A stretch of DNA of 64,000 nucleotides from positions 1-64,000 of the forward strand of contig JADLFU010000037.1 in the NCBI GenBank assembly GCA_020849655.1. The letters run 5' to 3'. Under the pieces are notes generated by a model, which did no database searches, was not told where the DNA came from, and saw nothing but the letters and a program-made list of their open reading frames with translations. Shown here in pieces: positions 10,539 to 18,693 of the stretch; positions within the stretch are counted from its first letter, which is position 1; each line of letters opens with the position of its first letter. Position numbers and translations under genes: made by a program. This stretch comes from Polyangiaceae bacterium (lineage in GTDB: Bacteria > Myxococcota_A > Polyangia > Polyangiales > Polyangiaceae).

Positions 10539-13313
10539 ATGTCGACGAAGCGCTTCGCGGTGTGGTGGCTCGTGGGATCGGTCGCGTCGATCGCGTGCGG
10601 CGGGTCTGGAGAGGCGGACACGCCGGGCGGCGCGGTCGCCTCCTCCGGCGCGGGCGGCGCTGTGGGCACGGCGGGAGGCGGAGGATCGGGCGGCGCCACC
10701 GCCGGCACGCGCGCGGGCGGTTCCACCGCCGGCGGGAGCGGCGGCGCGACCGCGGGCGGCGCCGGCAGCGCGGGCAAGGGCGCGTCGCGCGGCTCCTCCG
10801 GCGCGGCAGGCGCGGCGGCGTCGAGCGGCGTCGCGGGATCCTCGGGCGCGGCGGCGTCGAGCGGCGTCGCGGGATCGTCGGGCGCGGCGGCGTCGAGCGG
10901 CGTCGCGGGATCCTCGGGCAAGGGCGCGTCGAGCGGCGTCGGGGGAGCGACGGCCGGCGGTGGGGGTGCAGGCGGCGCAGGCGGCGCGGGTGGCTGCACG
11001 AGCTCCTCGCAGTGCAGCGGCGGCGTGTGCGTCGACGGGATGTGCTGCGCGTCCCTCGCCCAGGTGTGCGGCAGCACCTGCTGCGGCGCGGGCACGGCGT
11101 GCCTCTTCGGCACGTGCGTCACGCCCGGCGACGACTGCCAGACCTCCAACGACTGCGCTGCCAGCGAGTACTGCGAGACCGCGCTGGGCGGCGGCGCGGC
11201 GGGCAGCGGCGGCGCGGCGGGAAGCGCAGGCAAGGCCGGCAGCGCGGGCAAGGCGGGCGGCGCGGGCAAGGCGGGAGCGGCGGGTGGCGGCCCGGTGTGC
11301 ACCCAGCCGGTGCCGCAGGCAGGCAAGTGCTTGCCGCTCCCGAAGACCTGCGACTCGACCGGCAACCCGCCGGGGTGTCTACCTTCTTGTGAGTACAAGC
11401 CTCCGGTCGGCAAGCTCGACGCGGTCGAGAAGTGGCACTGGGGGCCCGAGAACGCGAAGCTCCTGCCGGCCTTCACCGACGTCTGGGCGACGCCCACCGT
11501 GGGGCGCGTGTACGACGCCAACTGTGACGGCAAGGTGGACGAGCTCGACCCGCCCAACGTCGTGTTCGTCTCGGGCAACGACGAGGGCACCTGCTGCCAG
11601 TGCAACGGCAAGTCCCCCACCGCGTGCCACACCGGCGTGCTGCGCGTGCTCGACGGTCGCTCGGGCGAGGAGACCTGGTCGCTCCGGCGCGCGTCGGCCG
11701 GGTCGTCCGGCTTCGCGGGGCTCGCTGTCGCGCTCGGCGACGTGACCGGCGACGGCCAGACGGACATCGTCGCGATGACCGGCGAGGGGCTCGTCGTCGT
11801 CGTCGACGCGACCGGCGCCGTCGTGGGCACCGCCACCCAGGCCGTGGCAGGCGCGAACGCGGCGGCGTTCGGCTGGGGCGGCGGCCTCGCGCTCGGCGAT
11901 CTCGAGGGCGATGGGTTCCCGGAGATCGCGTACGGCGCCACCGTGTTCACCACGAAGGGGATGGCAGGCACGGGGCAGCTCACCCGGCTGTGGGTCGGCG
12001 CGGGCGCGTCGGGCGGCACCGCGAACAACACGGCGCTGTCCTACTTCGTCGACCTCGACGCCGACGGGAAGCAGGAGCTCGTCGCGTCGAACACCGTCTA
12101 CCGCGCCGACGGCACGATGCTGTGGAACCGCGCGGACATCCCGGACGGGTTCTCGGCGCTCGGTGACTTCGACAAGGACGGCAAGCCCGAGCTCGCGCAC
12201 GTCGCCGAGGGGAACCTCCGCGTGCTCGACGCGCTCACCGGCGCCACGATCATCGGGGCGTTCAAGCTGCCCGACACCGGCGGCGGGCCGCCCACCGTCG
12301 CCGACTTCGACGGCGACAAGACGCCCGAGGTCGGCGTCGCCCAAGCAAAATTCTACTCTGCTGTCAAGATCTCCCTGGCGACCAAGACCGCCAGCCTCCT
12401 GTGGAAGACGGCGAACCACGATCTGTCGTCGAACGTGACCGGCTCCTCGGTGTTCGACTTCGAGGGCGATGGCCGCGCCGAGGTCATCTACAACGACGAG
12501 TGCTTCCTCTGGGTGTTCGACGGGCCGACGGGCGCCGTGCGGTTCGCGGTGCCCACGACGTCGTTCACCGCCACCGAGAGCAGCGTCGTCGCCGACGTCG
12601 ACGGCGACGGGCACGCGGAGATCCTGTGGATCGGCAACGGCGTGGATCCCTCGGCCGGGGGTTGGGGGTGCGACGTCGCGCCGTGGAACAAGCCTGATCC
12701 GGCGACCGGGCGCCCCGCGTGGGTGAAGCCGAGCTACGGCCCGGCGCAGCGGGGCGTCGCGGTGTTCGGTGACAAGGCGAGCTCGTGGGTCGGCACGCGC
12801 ACGCTGTGGAACCAGCACGCCTACTACGTCACCAACGTCTGCGACAGCCGCGACAGCGCGTGCGTCGCGCCGAACGTGTACGGCTCCATCCCGAGGGATC
12901 AGTCGGAGAACTGGGCCGTCCCGTGGCTCAACAACTTCCGCCAGAACGTGCAGGACAAGGGCCTCTTCAACGCCCCCGACGCCGTCCTCTCGCTCGCCGT
13001 CGCGTGCACGTCCCCGTACGAGCTGACGGCCTCGGTGAAGAACCAAGGGCTCGCGGTGCTGCCGGCGGGCGTCGTCGTGGGGTTCTATCTGGTCGGCGCG
13101 CCCGACACGAAGCTCGGCGAGGCGACGACCACCTCACCCTTGCTGGCCGGGCAGACCGCGCAGCTCACGTTCAAGCCGGCCTCCGCCGTCGGCAACGACA
13201 GCAGCCTGTTCTACGCGAGGGTGATCCTCGATCCTGCGAACCCGAAGTTCCACGAGTGCCGCGAGGACAACAACGAGAGCCCGCGCGTCTCTCCGGCCTG
13301 CGTGAAGCCCTAG
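10539..13313 (+). CDS. Large FG-GAP/VCBS-repeat lipoprotein with CARDB-like C-terminus
   Basis: A 924-aa cell-surface lipoprotein. The signal peptide ends in a lipobox (VASIAC). Residues about 20-260 are low complexity Gly/Ala/Ser/Lys sequence interrupted by a Cys-rich module (SSQCSGGVCVDGMCC). From about residue 300 there are repeated FG-GAP/VCBS-type calcium-binding blades (GDVTGDGQTDIV, VDLDADGKQELV, GDFDKDGKPELA, ADFDGDKTPEVG, ADVDGDGHAEIL) that should form a beta-propeller. The C-terminal 100 residues look like a CARDB adhesion domain. Such proteins occur widely in myxobacteria as surface adhesins of unknown ligand. The stop codon is interleaved with that of the convergent gene (CTAG, 13310-13313). 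Confidence 0.85.
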   Translation: MSTKRFAVWWLVGSVASIACGGSGEADTPGGAVASSGAGGAVGTAGGGGSGGATAGTRAGGSTAGGSGGATAGGAGSAGKGASRGSSGAAGAAASSGVAGSSGAAASSGVAGSSGAAASSGVAGSSGKGASSGVGGATAGGGGAGGAGGAGGCTSSSQCSGGVCVDGMCCASLAQVCGSTCCGAGTACLFGTCVTPGDDCQTSNDCAASEYCETALGGGAAGSGGAAGSAGKAGSAGKAGGAGKAGAAGGGPVCTQPVPQAGKCLPLPKTCDSTGNPPGCLPSCEYKPPVGKLDAVEKWHWGPENAKLLPAFTDVWATPTVGRVYDANCDGKVDELDPPNVVFVSGNDEGTCCQCNGKSPTACHTGVLRVLDGRSGEETWSLRRASAGSSGFAGLAVALGDVTGDGQTDIVAMTGEGLVVVVDATGAVVGTATQAVAGANAAAFGWGGGLALGDLEGDGFPEIAYGATVFTTKGMAGTGQLTRLWVGAGASGGTANNTALSYFVDLDADGKQELVASNTVYRADGTMLWNRADIPDGFSALGDFDKDGKPELAHVAEGNLRVLDALTGATIIGAFKLPDTGGGPPTVADFDGDKTPEVGVAQAKFYSAVKISLATKTASLLWKTANHDLSSNVTGSSVFDFEGDGRAEVIYNDECFLWVFDGPTGAVRFAVPTTSFTATESSVVADVDGDGHAEILWIGNGVDPSAGGWGCDVAPWNKPDPATGRPAWVKPSYGPAQRGVAVFGDKASSWVGTRTLWNQHAYYVTNVCDSRDSACVAPNVYGSIPRDQSENWAVPWLNNFRQNVQDKGLFNAPDAVLSLAVACTSPYELTASVKNQGLAVLPAGVVVGFYLVGAPDTKLGEATTTSPLLAGQTAQLTFKPASAVGNDSSLFYARVILDPANPKFHECREDNNESPRVSPACVKP
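10815..10922 (+). repeat. 36-bp tandem repeat, three units
   Basis: Three consecutive 36-bp units encode the 12-residue repeat AASSGVAGSSGA in the linker of the FG-GAP lipoprotein; units differ by one or two bases, and a degenerate fourth follows. In-frame repeat, so copy number can change without a frameshift. Confidence 0.9.
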
Positions 13314-14680
13314 GGCGAAGGCTGCTTGCACGCTGCCTCGGCCTCGGCGCACGAGCGCCACGACAGCGTGCAGGGGTTGGGGGACGCGCCCGTCGGGTTC
13401 GTGCAGGCGCAGCCTTGCACCTCCGTGCAGCTCGACGCGGCGGCGTCCCAGAACGCGAAGGTGCGACGCCGCGCGGGGTCGCACGTGGCTCCCCCGCTGC
13501 CTGCGGCGCCGCCCCCTCCGGAGGAGCCGCCGCCGCCCCCCGCCCCCGCTGCGACCTTGACGCCGTCGACGGCGGCGGGCGCGAGCTGGACCCCGCAGGC
13601 GCAGTTGCGCGCGGGCTGCTCGCACGTCGCCGGCGCTCCGGCGGCGATCCAGCGCGAGAGCGCCGCCGCCTCGCCGAACCCGAGCGTGCCCTCTCGCGCC
13701 GGATCGGCGTCGAGCGGCATCGCCTCCCCCGAGACGAACGCGCGCAGGCGCTCGCGCTCCCCCTCGGCGAGCCCGTCCGCCGCGGCTGGCCCTGCGCCGT
13801 TGTCGGGCGAGAAGAGCTCGGGGCCGACCAGCACCTTGTACAGGAGGTAGCTGTTGCCCGGGTTGCCCGGATCGATCCGGGGCATCCCGACGCCGAACAG
13901 CGCTGCGCTGCGCTCGGCCGTCGCGGTCGGCCCTCGCAGCGTCTGGACGGCGGTCCGCGACAGCGCCGTCCGCTGGATCGCGTCGTACGACGAGAGATCG
14001 AGCCCCAGCACGCCGGCGGGGGCCTCCTGCGAGCCGGCGTGGCACCCGCCGTAGGCGCAGCCGCCGAGCGTGAGCATCGCCTGCTCGTCGGTGCGGCCGG
14101 GGGCGCTGGACACGGTCGTGGGCTTGCCGCCCACGTCCACCGACTGCTGCGTCGGCGAGCAGACGCCGCAGAGGCCCGAGGGCGAGGGCGGATCGTGCTT
14201 CGATGGATCGAGCGTCGTCTCGAACTGGAACGTGACCGTGCGCTCCAGCTCCGCGCCGTCCCACGCGCGAAACCCGAAGCCGTTGTCCTCCTCGGACGGC
14301 TTGCGGAGGATCACGGTGTAGAGCGTGCCCGGCTGGTAGGTGCCCTGCGGCCGGTACACCACCGTGCGCGTGAGAGGATCGTAGTCGGGCTGAAACGAGA
14401 CGGCGCCGGCGATGGGCGCGCCGCCGTCCGCCGCGAACGAGCCGCCGGTCACGAGCAGGCTCTGCCGCACCGCGGTCTCCGGCAGCAGGTACCGATCGAA
14501 GCGGAGCCGGATGGACGCGTCGAGCGGCACGTCGCGGGTGATCTCCCCTCCCCCCGACGCGGGGACGGTCGCGAAGACACGCAGCGGCGGGCCCATCGCC
14601 GACGCAGGCTCGGGCACCGCCTTGTCGCACCCGGCGGCAGGCGCGAGCGCGCCCGCTGCCAGCGCGGCGGCGAGGATCAG
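13310..14680 (-). CDS. Lipoprotein with Ig-like domain and CX4CH haem-type motif
   Basis: About 456 aa. Sequence after the start is a lipoprotein signal ending APAAGC, then a bacterial Ig-like (Big_5-like) domain (about residues 30-160), a Cys-containing section with GGCAYGGCHAG (CX4CH, a haem-c attachment variant common in this phylum), and a Gly/Ser-rich tail with a Cys-rich end. The start is unclear: no ATG, GTG or TTG lies in a sensible place. A CTG at 14680 overlaps the upstream stop (CTGA), but the signal would then lack positive charge; the codons before it (RRE) would supply it. It ends the putative porin-cytochrome cluster and may be its surface-exposed partner. Function inferred from context only. 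Confidence 0.65.
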   Translation of the reverse strand: MILAAALAAGALAPAAGCDKAVPEPASAMGPPLRVFATVPASGGGEITRDVPLDASIRLRFDRYLLPETAVRQSLLVTGGSFAADGGAPIAGAVSFQPDYDPLTRTVVYRPQGTYQPGTLYTVILRKPSEEDNGFGFRAWDGAELERTVTFQFETTLDPSKHDPPSPSGLCGVCSPTQQSVDVGGKPTTVSSAPGRTDEQAMLTLGGCAYGGCHAGSQEAPAGVLGLDLSSYDAIQRTALSRTAVQTLRGPTATAERSAALFGVGMPRIDPGNPGNSYLLYKVLVGPELFSPDNGAGPAAADGLAEGERERLRAFVSGEAMPLDADPAREGTLGFGEAAALSRWIAAGAPATCEQPARNCACGVQLAPAAVDGVKVAAGAGGGGGSSGGGGAAGSGGATCDPARRRTFAFWDAAASSCTEVQGCACTNPTGASPNPCTLSWRSCAEAEAACKQPSP

Positions 14681-14931
14681 CTCTCGGCGTACGAGGCCAG
14701 CTGCTCCTTCACGACGCCCTCGTCGATGCCGTCCTCCAGGCTGTCCTTCAGGCAGTCCGCGAGCGTGATCAGCATGTCGTCGACGCCCTTCTCCTTCACG
14801 ATCCTGGCGAGCAGCGCCTTCGCTTCCTTCGAGTTGTCGTCCTTCAAGAACCCCCGGACGGAGTCGACCGTCAGATCCCCCTGAAAGTCGATGTACATGT
14901 TCTCCAAGAGATAGCGAATCAGCTCGTTCAC
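14677..14931 (-). CDS. Small acidic protein, 84 aa, unknown function
   Basis: An 84-aa protein rich in Leu, Asp, Glu and Lys, predicted helical and soluble, with no signal peptide. The GTG start at 14931 is chosen because a strong AAGGAG lies 7 nt upstream; a longer reading is possible but adds Arg/Pro-rich residues with no ribosome site. It sits between the 13-haem cytochrome and the haem-motif lipoprotein and overlaps the latter by 4 nt, so it is probably co-expressed with them. I do not recognise the family. Confidence 0.65.
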   Translation of the reverse strand: MNELIRYLLENMYIDFQGDLTVDSVRGFLKDDNSKEAKALLARIVKEKGVDDMLITLADCLKDSLEDGIDEGVVKEQLASYAES

Positions 14932-14938
14932 GTACGAT

Positions 14939-14944
14939 CTCCTT
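14939..14944 (-). promoter_or_regulatory. Ribosome binding site AAGGAG
   Basis: Strong Shine-Dalgarno on the minus strand 7 nt before the GTG at 14931; it decides the start of the 84-aa gene. Confidence 0.7.
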
Positions 14945-15057
14945 GCAAGTCGGCAGGGCGGAGGGGGCGCCTCCGTGAGTCTTGGGCGTATAGCCTCCGG
15001 GCTGCCCGACCCGCAAGCACGATGCGCCCGCACCGTCATTTTCGCGCGGCGGGGCTG

Positions 15058-16356
15058 TCATTGGCACCTCGTCGAGAGCTCGGTCGACTCGTGGCAGACC
15101 AGGCAGGGGCGCGCGTTCTTGCGGAGCGCCGTCGCGCACCTCGACGCGAACCCGGCGGGGTGCGGGTTGTAGCCGCGCCCGCCCGCCGCGGCCGACGCGT
15201 GGCAGGTCGCGCAGTCGCGCTCGGTGTGGCAGCTGACGCAGGCGCTGATGTTCCGCTGGGCCTCGAACGCGTGGTGCTGCCTCGTGCGCGGCGGCTCGGA
15301 CCACACCGAGGCCGGCGGGTGGAACCTCCCCTGCTTCCGCAAGGCGCCGGGGCTGCCGCTCATGGTCACGCCCGAGCGCTGGTGGCACGGGAGGCAGAAC
15401 TGCTGCTCCTGGTGGCAGCTCGCGCAGCGCGGGTTGTTCATCCGCGCCTCGATCGGGTGCATGGAGAGGTAGTCGTTCGGGTGGACGTTGCGCGGTCGCA
15501 CGCGCCCGTCGTGGCAGTCGGTGCAGAACGACTCCGAGTGGCACGACGCGCACGCCTTCGCGTTGTCTCCGGACACCATCTTGTGGCGCGCGATGAAGTC
15601 TGCGCCGTGCTCGAGGCTGCCCATCCACCGCGGGGGCGTCAGCTTGCCCTCCTTGAACGTCACCTGCATGCGGCCGTCGGGCACCGACTCGTGGCACACC
15701 ACGCAGTCGGAGGTGGCCTTGCCCTTCTGCGGGCCGGCGACCGCGTGGCAGGTGAAGCAGCCCTTCATCCGCGGCAGCTGCTCGCGGGTCGCGAGCTCGA
15801 GCTCCTGGACGGCGCCGTGGCACTGCTCGCAGTTGATGTTCCGGTCGGCGTGAGCCTTGTGGTTCGAGCGCAGGTGCGCGGCGGGCAGGACCATCCGCGC
15901 GACGTCGTTGCCCCTGTCGGGCGTCCAGCCGGCGTGGCAGGTGTCGCAGCTGCCGAACCCCGCGTCCCCGCCCGCGACGGCGCGCAGATCGTCGTGCTTC
16001 GAGCCGTGGCAGCCGTCGCAGACCGCGGGCTTCGGCATCATGCGGTCGGCGGTCTTCGTGCTGGTCTTCGCCTCGGCGTGGCAGTCGGTGCACGACATGC
16101 CGAGCTCGCCCATGTGCTTCTTGTGGTTGAAGCGGATGGTGATCTGCTGCGCGGGGTACACCACGCGGCTCGGCCCCACGGCGTCGGGGTGCGGGGCGCC
16201 GGGGGGCAGGAGCGCCGACGGGGTCGGGCTCCCGTCCGGCGTCGGGCCGCGGATCCAGCGAGGCTGCGCGTCGGCGCCGTCCGACAGCGCAGAGAGCGCC
16301 CCGACGACCAGCGCCGCGGGCAAGAGGCCACGCTCGAGCAGGCGGCGCGCGCTCAT
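15058..16356 (-). CDS. Thirteen-haem c-type cytochrome, exported
   Basis: A 432-aa multihaem cytochrome. It has a Sec signal peptide (cleavage near SDGADA) and thirteen CxxCH haem-attachment motifs: CTDCH, CDGCH, CDTCH, CEQCH, CFTCH, CVVCH, CASCH, CTDCH, CASCH, CLPCH, CVSCH, CATCH, CLVCH. Several FNHKKHM/NHKAHA segments supply distal His ligands, as in NrfH/cytochrome c7-like modules. The ATG at 16356 overlaps the stop of the outer-membrane barrel gene by 4 nt (ATGA), so both are made together. Likely role: periplasmic electron wire feeding or passing through the barrel. The redox partner is not in the window. Confidence 0.9.
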   Translation of the reverse strand: MSARRLLERGLLPAALVVGALSALSDGADAQPRWIRGPTPDGSPTPSALLPPGAPHPDAVGPSRVVYPAQQITIRFNHKKHMGELGMSCTDCHAEAKTSTKTADRMMPKPAVCDGCHGSKHDDLRAVAGGDAGFGSCDTCHAGWTPDRGNDVARMVLPAAHLRSNHKAHADRNINCEQCHGAVQELELATREQLPRMKGCFTCHAVAGPQKGKATSDCVVCHESVPDGRMQVTFKEGKLTPPRWMGSLEHGADFIARHKMVSGDNAKACASCHSESFCTDCHDGRVRPRNVHPNDYLSMHPIEARMNNPRCASCHQEQQFCLPCHQRSGVTMSGSPGALRKQGRFHPPASVWSEPPRTRQHHAFEAQRNISACVSCHTERDCATCHASAAAGGRGYNPHPAGFASRCATALRKNARPCLVCHESTELSTRCQ

Positions 16357-17939
16357 CGGGCCGCCACCAGCGTGAGCCACGCGAGGACGCGGTAGCGCTG
16401 CCCGACGAGCCTGTTGGTGTTGTGCTCCCACTCGACGCGGGTGCGGGCGTACTCGGCGGGCGCGAAACCGGCGCCGAGCACGTAGCCGACGGACGTCGCG
16501 CTCTGGTCGGGCCGCAGCTCGTCGCGCCAGTCGAAGATCGACGCCCGCGCGAGCGTGAAGAAGCGCCCGCCGCGGAACGACTTGTCGCCGGAGACGTCGA
16601 CGCCCTGGCGCGCGCCGCGGTCGCCCGTCTCGAACACGCCCCGGAGCGCCACGCGGGCCGAGTCCCAGCGGTAGCGCGCGTTCGCCGCGCCGAGCCAGTC
16701 GCGGAGGGAGTGAGGATCGTTCGCCTCGGGGTTCGACGTCACGACGCCGCCGCCGCCGCCCGGCACGACGCCGGTCGCGGCGACGGGCGTGGCGGCCGGA
16801 TCGTCGTCCGTCTGGTACCAGCGCGCCCCGCCGCTCGCCGCGAGATCGAGGCGGTCGGTCACGGTGAGCGCCGCGCGCAGGGTCGCGGTCTTCATGCCCC
16901 AGTGCGTGAACCAGTTGAAGATCGAGTCACCGTCGAAGGTCGGGCGGAACATGTCGTAGTCCGCGGTCACGGTGAGGCGCCTCGTCACGAAGCCATCGAC
17001 GCTCGCGTAGTAGGACGAGACGAGGCGGTTGTAGAGATCGTAGACGATCCCCGCGCGCGCCGCGCCCCACCGCCCGGCCGTGCCGTCGACCGCGTAGCCG
17101 ACGCGCTCGCTCGAGGTGCGCGTCCCCGACGTCGTGCCGAAGGCGCCGGACGCGTCGGGGAGCGCGTTCGTCGTCGCGACGCCGCGGTTCGAGACCTTGC
17201 GGTAGTCGAGGCGCCCGTGGATCCACGTCGGGCCCGCGCTCTCGATGGCGACGCCGTACGCGGGGGCCATCGCGGCCTGCTGGAAGTGGCGAAAGGCGTC
17301 GGGCGAGCCGTCGAGCGTCGACTGGCGATCGCCGCGGGAGACGCCGCCGCGCTCGAACCGCCCGAGCGAGAGCGGCAGCCCGCCTCGCTGCTCGAAGCCG
17401 CCGTACGCCTCGACGTGGACGTACGGCGGCGTGATGCGCACGAGCGCGCCGTCGAACGACCACCACCCGAGGGAGTCGACCACGTACTGGCGCCCCGCGC
17501 GGACCCCGAGCCAGCCCCCCGCGAGGTTGCGGCCCTCGACGTAGCCGTACATGAGATCGAGCGGCGCGTCGGAGAGCCCCGGCGTGAAGCGCGTCCCCGC
17601 GGCGCCCGCGTCGTAGCGGCGCTCGGTCGCCTCGACGCCGAAGTCCGCGTCGAGCCGGACGCGGAGCTTCACGAAGAGCTGCGGGCCGCCCGGGCGCTCC
17701 TCGGGCAGGAGGCTGTAGAGGCCGACCCCGAGCGTCTGGGTCACCCTCCGCCGGAAGAGGATCGGATCGCCGAACGGGCTCCTCAGCGAGTACGCCTGCG
17801 CGGCCGTGTCGGAGGTGACCTCGGCCTCGAGCGCGCGCGCGGACGGCGCCGCGAGCGTGACGCCGCCGAACGCGAGCGCGCCGGCGACCTTGAGGAGCGG
17901 TCGAGGGCCCAAGGGGGCGGACCGTACACGAGAACACAT
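16353..17939 (-). CDS. Outer-membrane beta-barrel protein, putative porin partner of the 13-haem cytochrome
   Basis: A 528-aa exported protein: signal peptide (VAGALAFGGVTLAAPSARA) then alternating amphipathic strands rich in Tyr, Trp, Arg and Gly, with turn-like acidic loops, through to a C-terminus in Ala-Arg. The pattern fits an outer-membrane barrel of perhaps 20 or more strands, comparable in size to the porins of porin-cytochrome conduits (PioB/MtrB/OmbB class), but I see no diagnostic motif. The direct 4-nt overlap with the 13-haem cytochrome is the main functional argument. A DedA-like gene lies 23 nt upstream on the same strand. Confidence 0.75.
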   Translation of the reverse strand: MCSRVRSAPLGPRPLLKVAGALAFGGVTLAAPSARALEAEVTSDTAAQAYSLRSPFGDPILFRRRVTQTLGVGLYSLLPEERPGGPQLFVKLRVRLDADFGVEATERRYDAGAAGTRFTPGLSDAPLDLMYGYVEGRNLAGGWLGVRAGRQYVVDSLGWWSFDGALVRITPPYVHVEAYGGFEQRGGLPLSLGRFERGGVSRGDRQSTLDGSPDAFRHFQQAAMAPAYGVAIESAGPTWIHGRLDYRKVSNRGVATTNALPDASGAFGTTSGTRTSSERVGYAVDGTAGRWGAARAGIVYDLYNRLVSSYYASVDGFVTRRLTVTADYDMFRPTFDGDSIFNWFTHWGMKTATLRAALTVTDRLDLAASGGARWYQTDDDPAATPVAATGVVPGGGGGVVTSNPEANDPHSLRDWLGAANARYRWDSARVALRGVFETGDRGARQGVDVSGDKSFRGGRFFTLARASIFDWRDELRPDQSATSVGYVLGAGFAPAEYARTRVEWEHNTNRLVGQRYRVLAWLTLVAAR

Positions 17940-17962
17940 GGGGCAGGCGAAACGATTGCGCG

Positions 17963-18619
17963 TCAGGCGCGCCGCGCGCGCGACCGCAGCCTCCACGCGA
18001 AGCCGAGCGCGACCGCGACCGCGAGCGCCGCGGCGACCCAGCCCCAGGCGTCGCGAGGCGCCGCGCGCAGCCGCTCGAACAGCCGCGGGCCGAAGTAGCT
18101 GACGGCGAGCAACGGCGGCGTGTACCCGATGACCGAGCCCCAGAAATGCGTCCAGAACCGCACGCGGGAGACCCCGAAGAACGCGTGGAGCAGCGGCGGC
18201 ATCCAGAGCACGAAGCGCAGGACCACGACCGTCGCGAACGCGCGTCGCTCGAGCGCCTCGTCGTAGCGGCGGAGCCGCGCGGGGATGCGCGAGGCGAACC
18301 AGTCGCGCGCCACGAACCGCGCGAAAGAGAACCCCACGACGCTCGCCGACATCGTCCCGGTCATCGACAGCGCGAACGCGACGGGCCACGGCCACACGAG
18401 CGGCGCCGCGACGATGAACACCGTGCCCGGCACGCCGAAGGGCTGCAGCGTGGTGTAGGCGCCGATGAACGCGAGGTAGCCCCAGGGCCCGAGCGCGAGC
18501 AGCGCGTCCCTCGCGCGCTCCGGCGCCGCGAAGCGCTCGAACAGGCCGAGGTGGTACGCGAGCGCGAGCAGCGCGAGCACCGTTGCGACCGCCGCGACGC
18601 GCGCCTTGACCATCGTCAT
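17963..18619 (-). CDS. VTT-domain (TVP38/TMEM64, DedA-like) membrane protein
   Basis: A 218-aa inner-membrane protein. The core GPWGYLAFIGAYTTLQPFGV and the VPGTVFIVAAPLVWPWPVAF stretch, then GFSFARFVARDWF, are the SNARE-associated/VTT domain pattern; such proteins are thought to scramble or transport lipids. About five hydrophobic segments are visible. It is the first gene of the minus-strand run that continues with the barrel and the 13-haem cytochrome, and is divergent from gcdH with 74 nt between. The alternative start two codons downstream (MVKAR) is equally likely. Confidence 0.85.
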   Translation of the reverse strand: MTMVKARVAAVATVLALLALAYHLGLFERFAAPERARDALLALGPWGYLAFIGAYTTLQPFGVPGTVFIVAAPLVWPWPVAFALSMTGTMSASVVGFSFARFVARDWFASRIPARLRRYDEALERRAFATVVVLRFVLWMPPLLHAFFGVSRVRFWTHFWGSVIGYTPPLLAVSYFGPRLFERLRAAPRDAWGWVAAALAVAVALGFAWRLRSRARRA

Positions 18620-18693
18620 CGCCCGATACCACGCCGTCCCTCGGGCGCACGAGGGCGTGGCGGCGCGGCGGCGCTTGACCTACGAGGCCGGCC

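Noticed and set aside
10815-10922. CRISPR-like array
   Set aside because: Units are contiguous with no spacers and encode an in-frame peptide repeat.
13310-16093. A 927-codon minus-strand open frame spanning three genes
   Set aside because: Only its last part (after 14700) is the lipoprotein; the rest is an out-of-frame shadow of the 13-haem cytochrome gene, whose CxxCH motifs lie in another frame.
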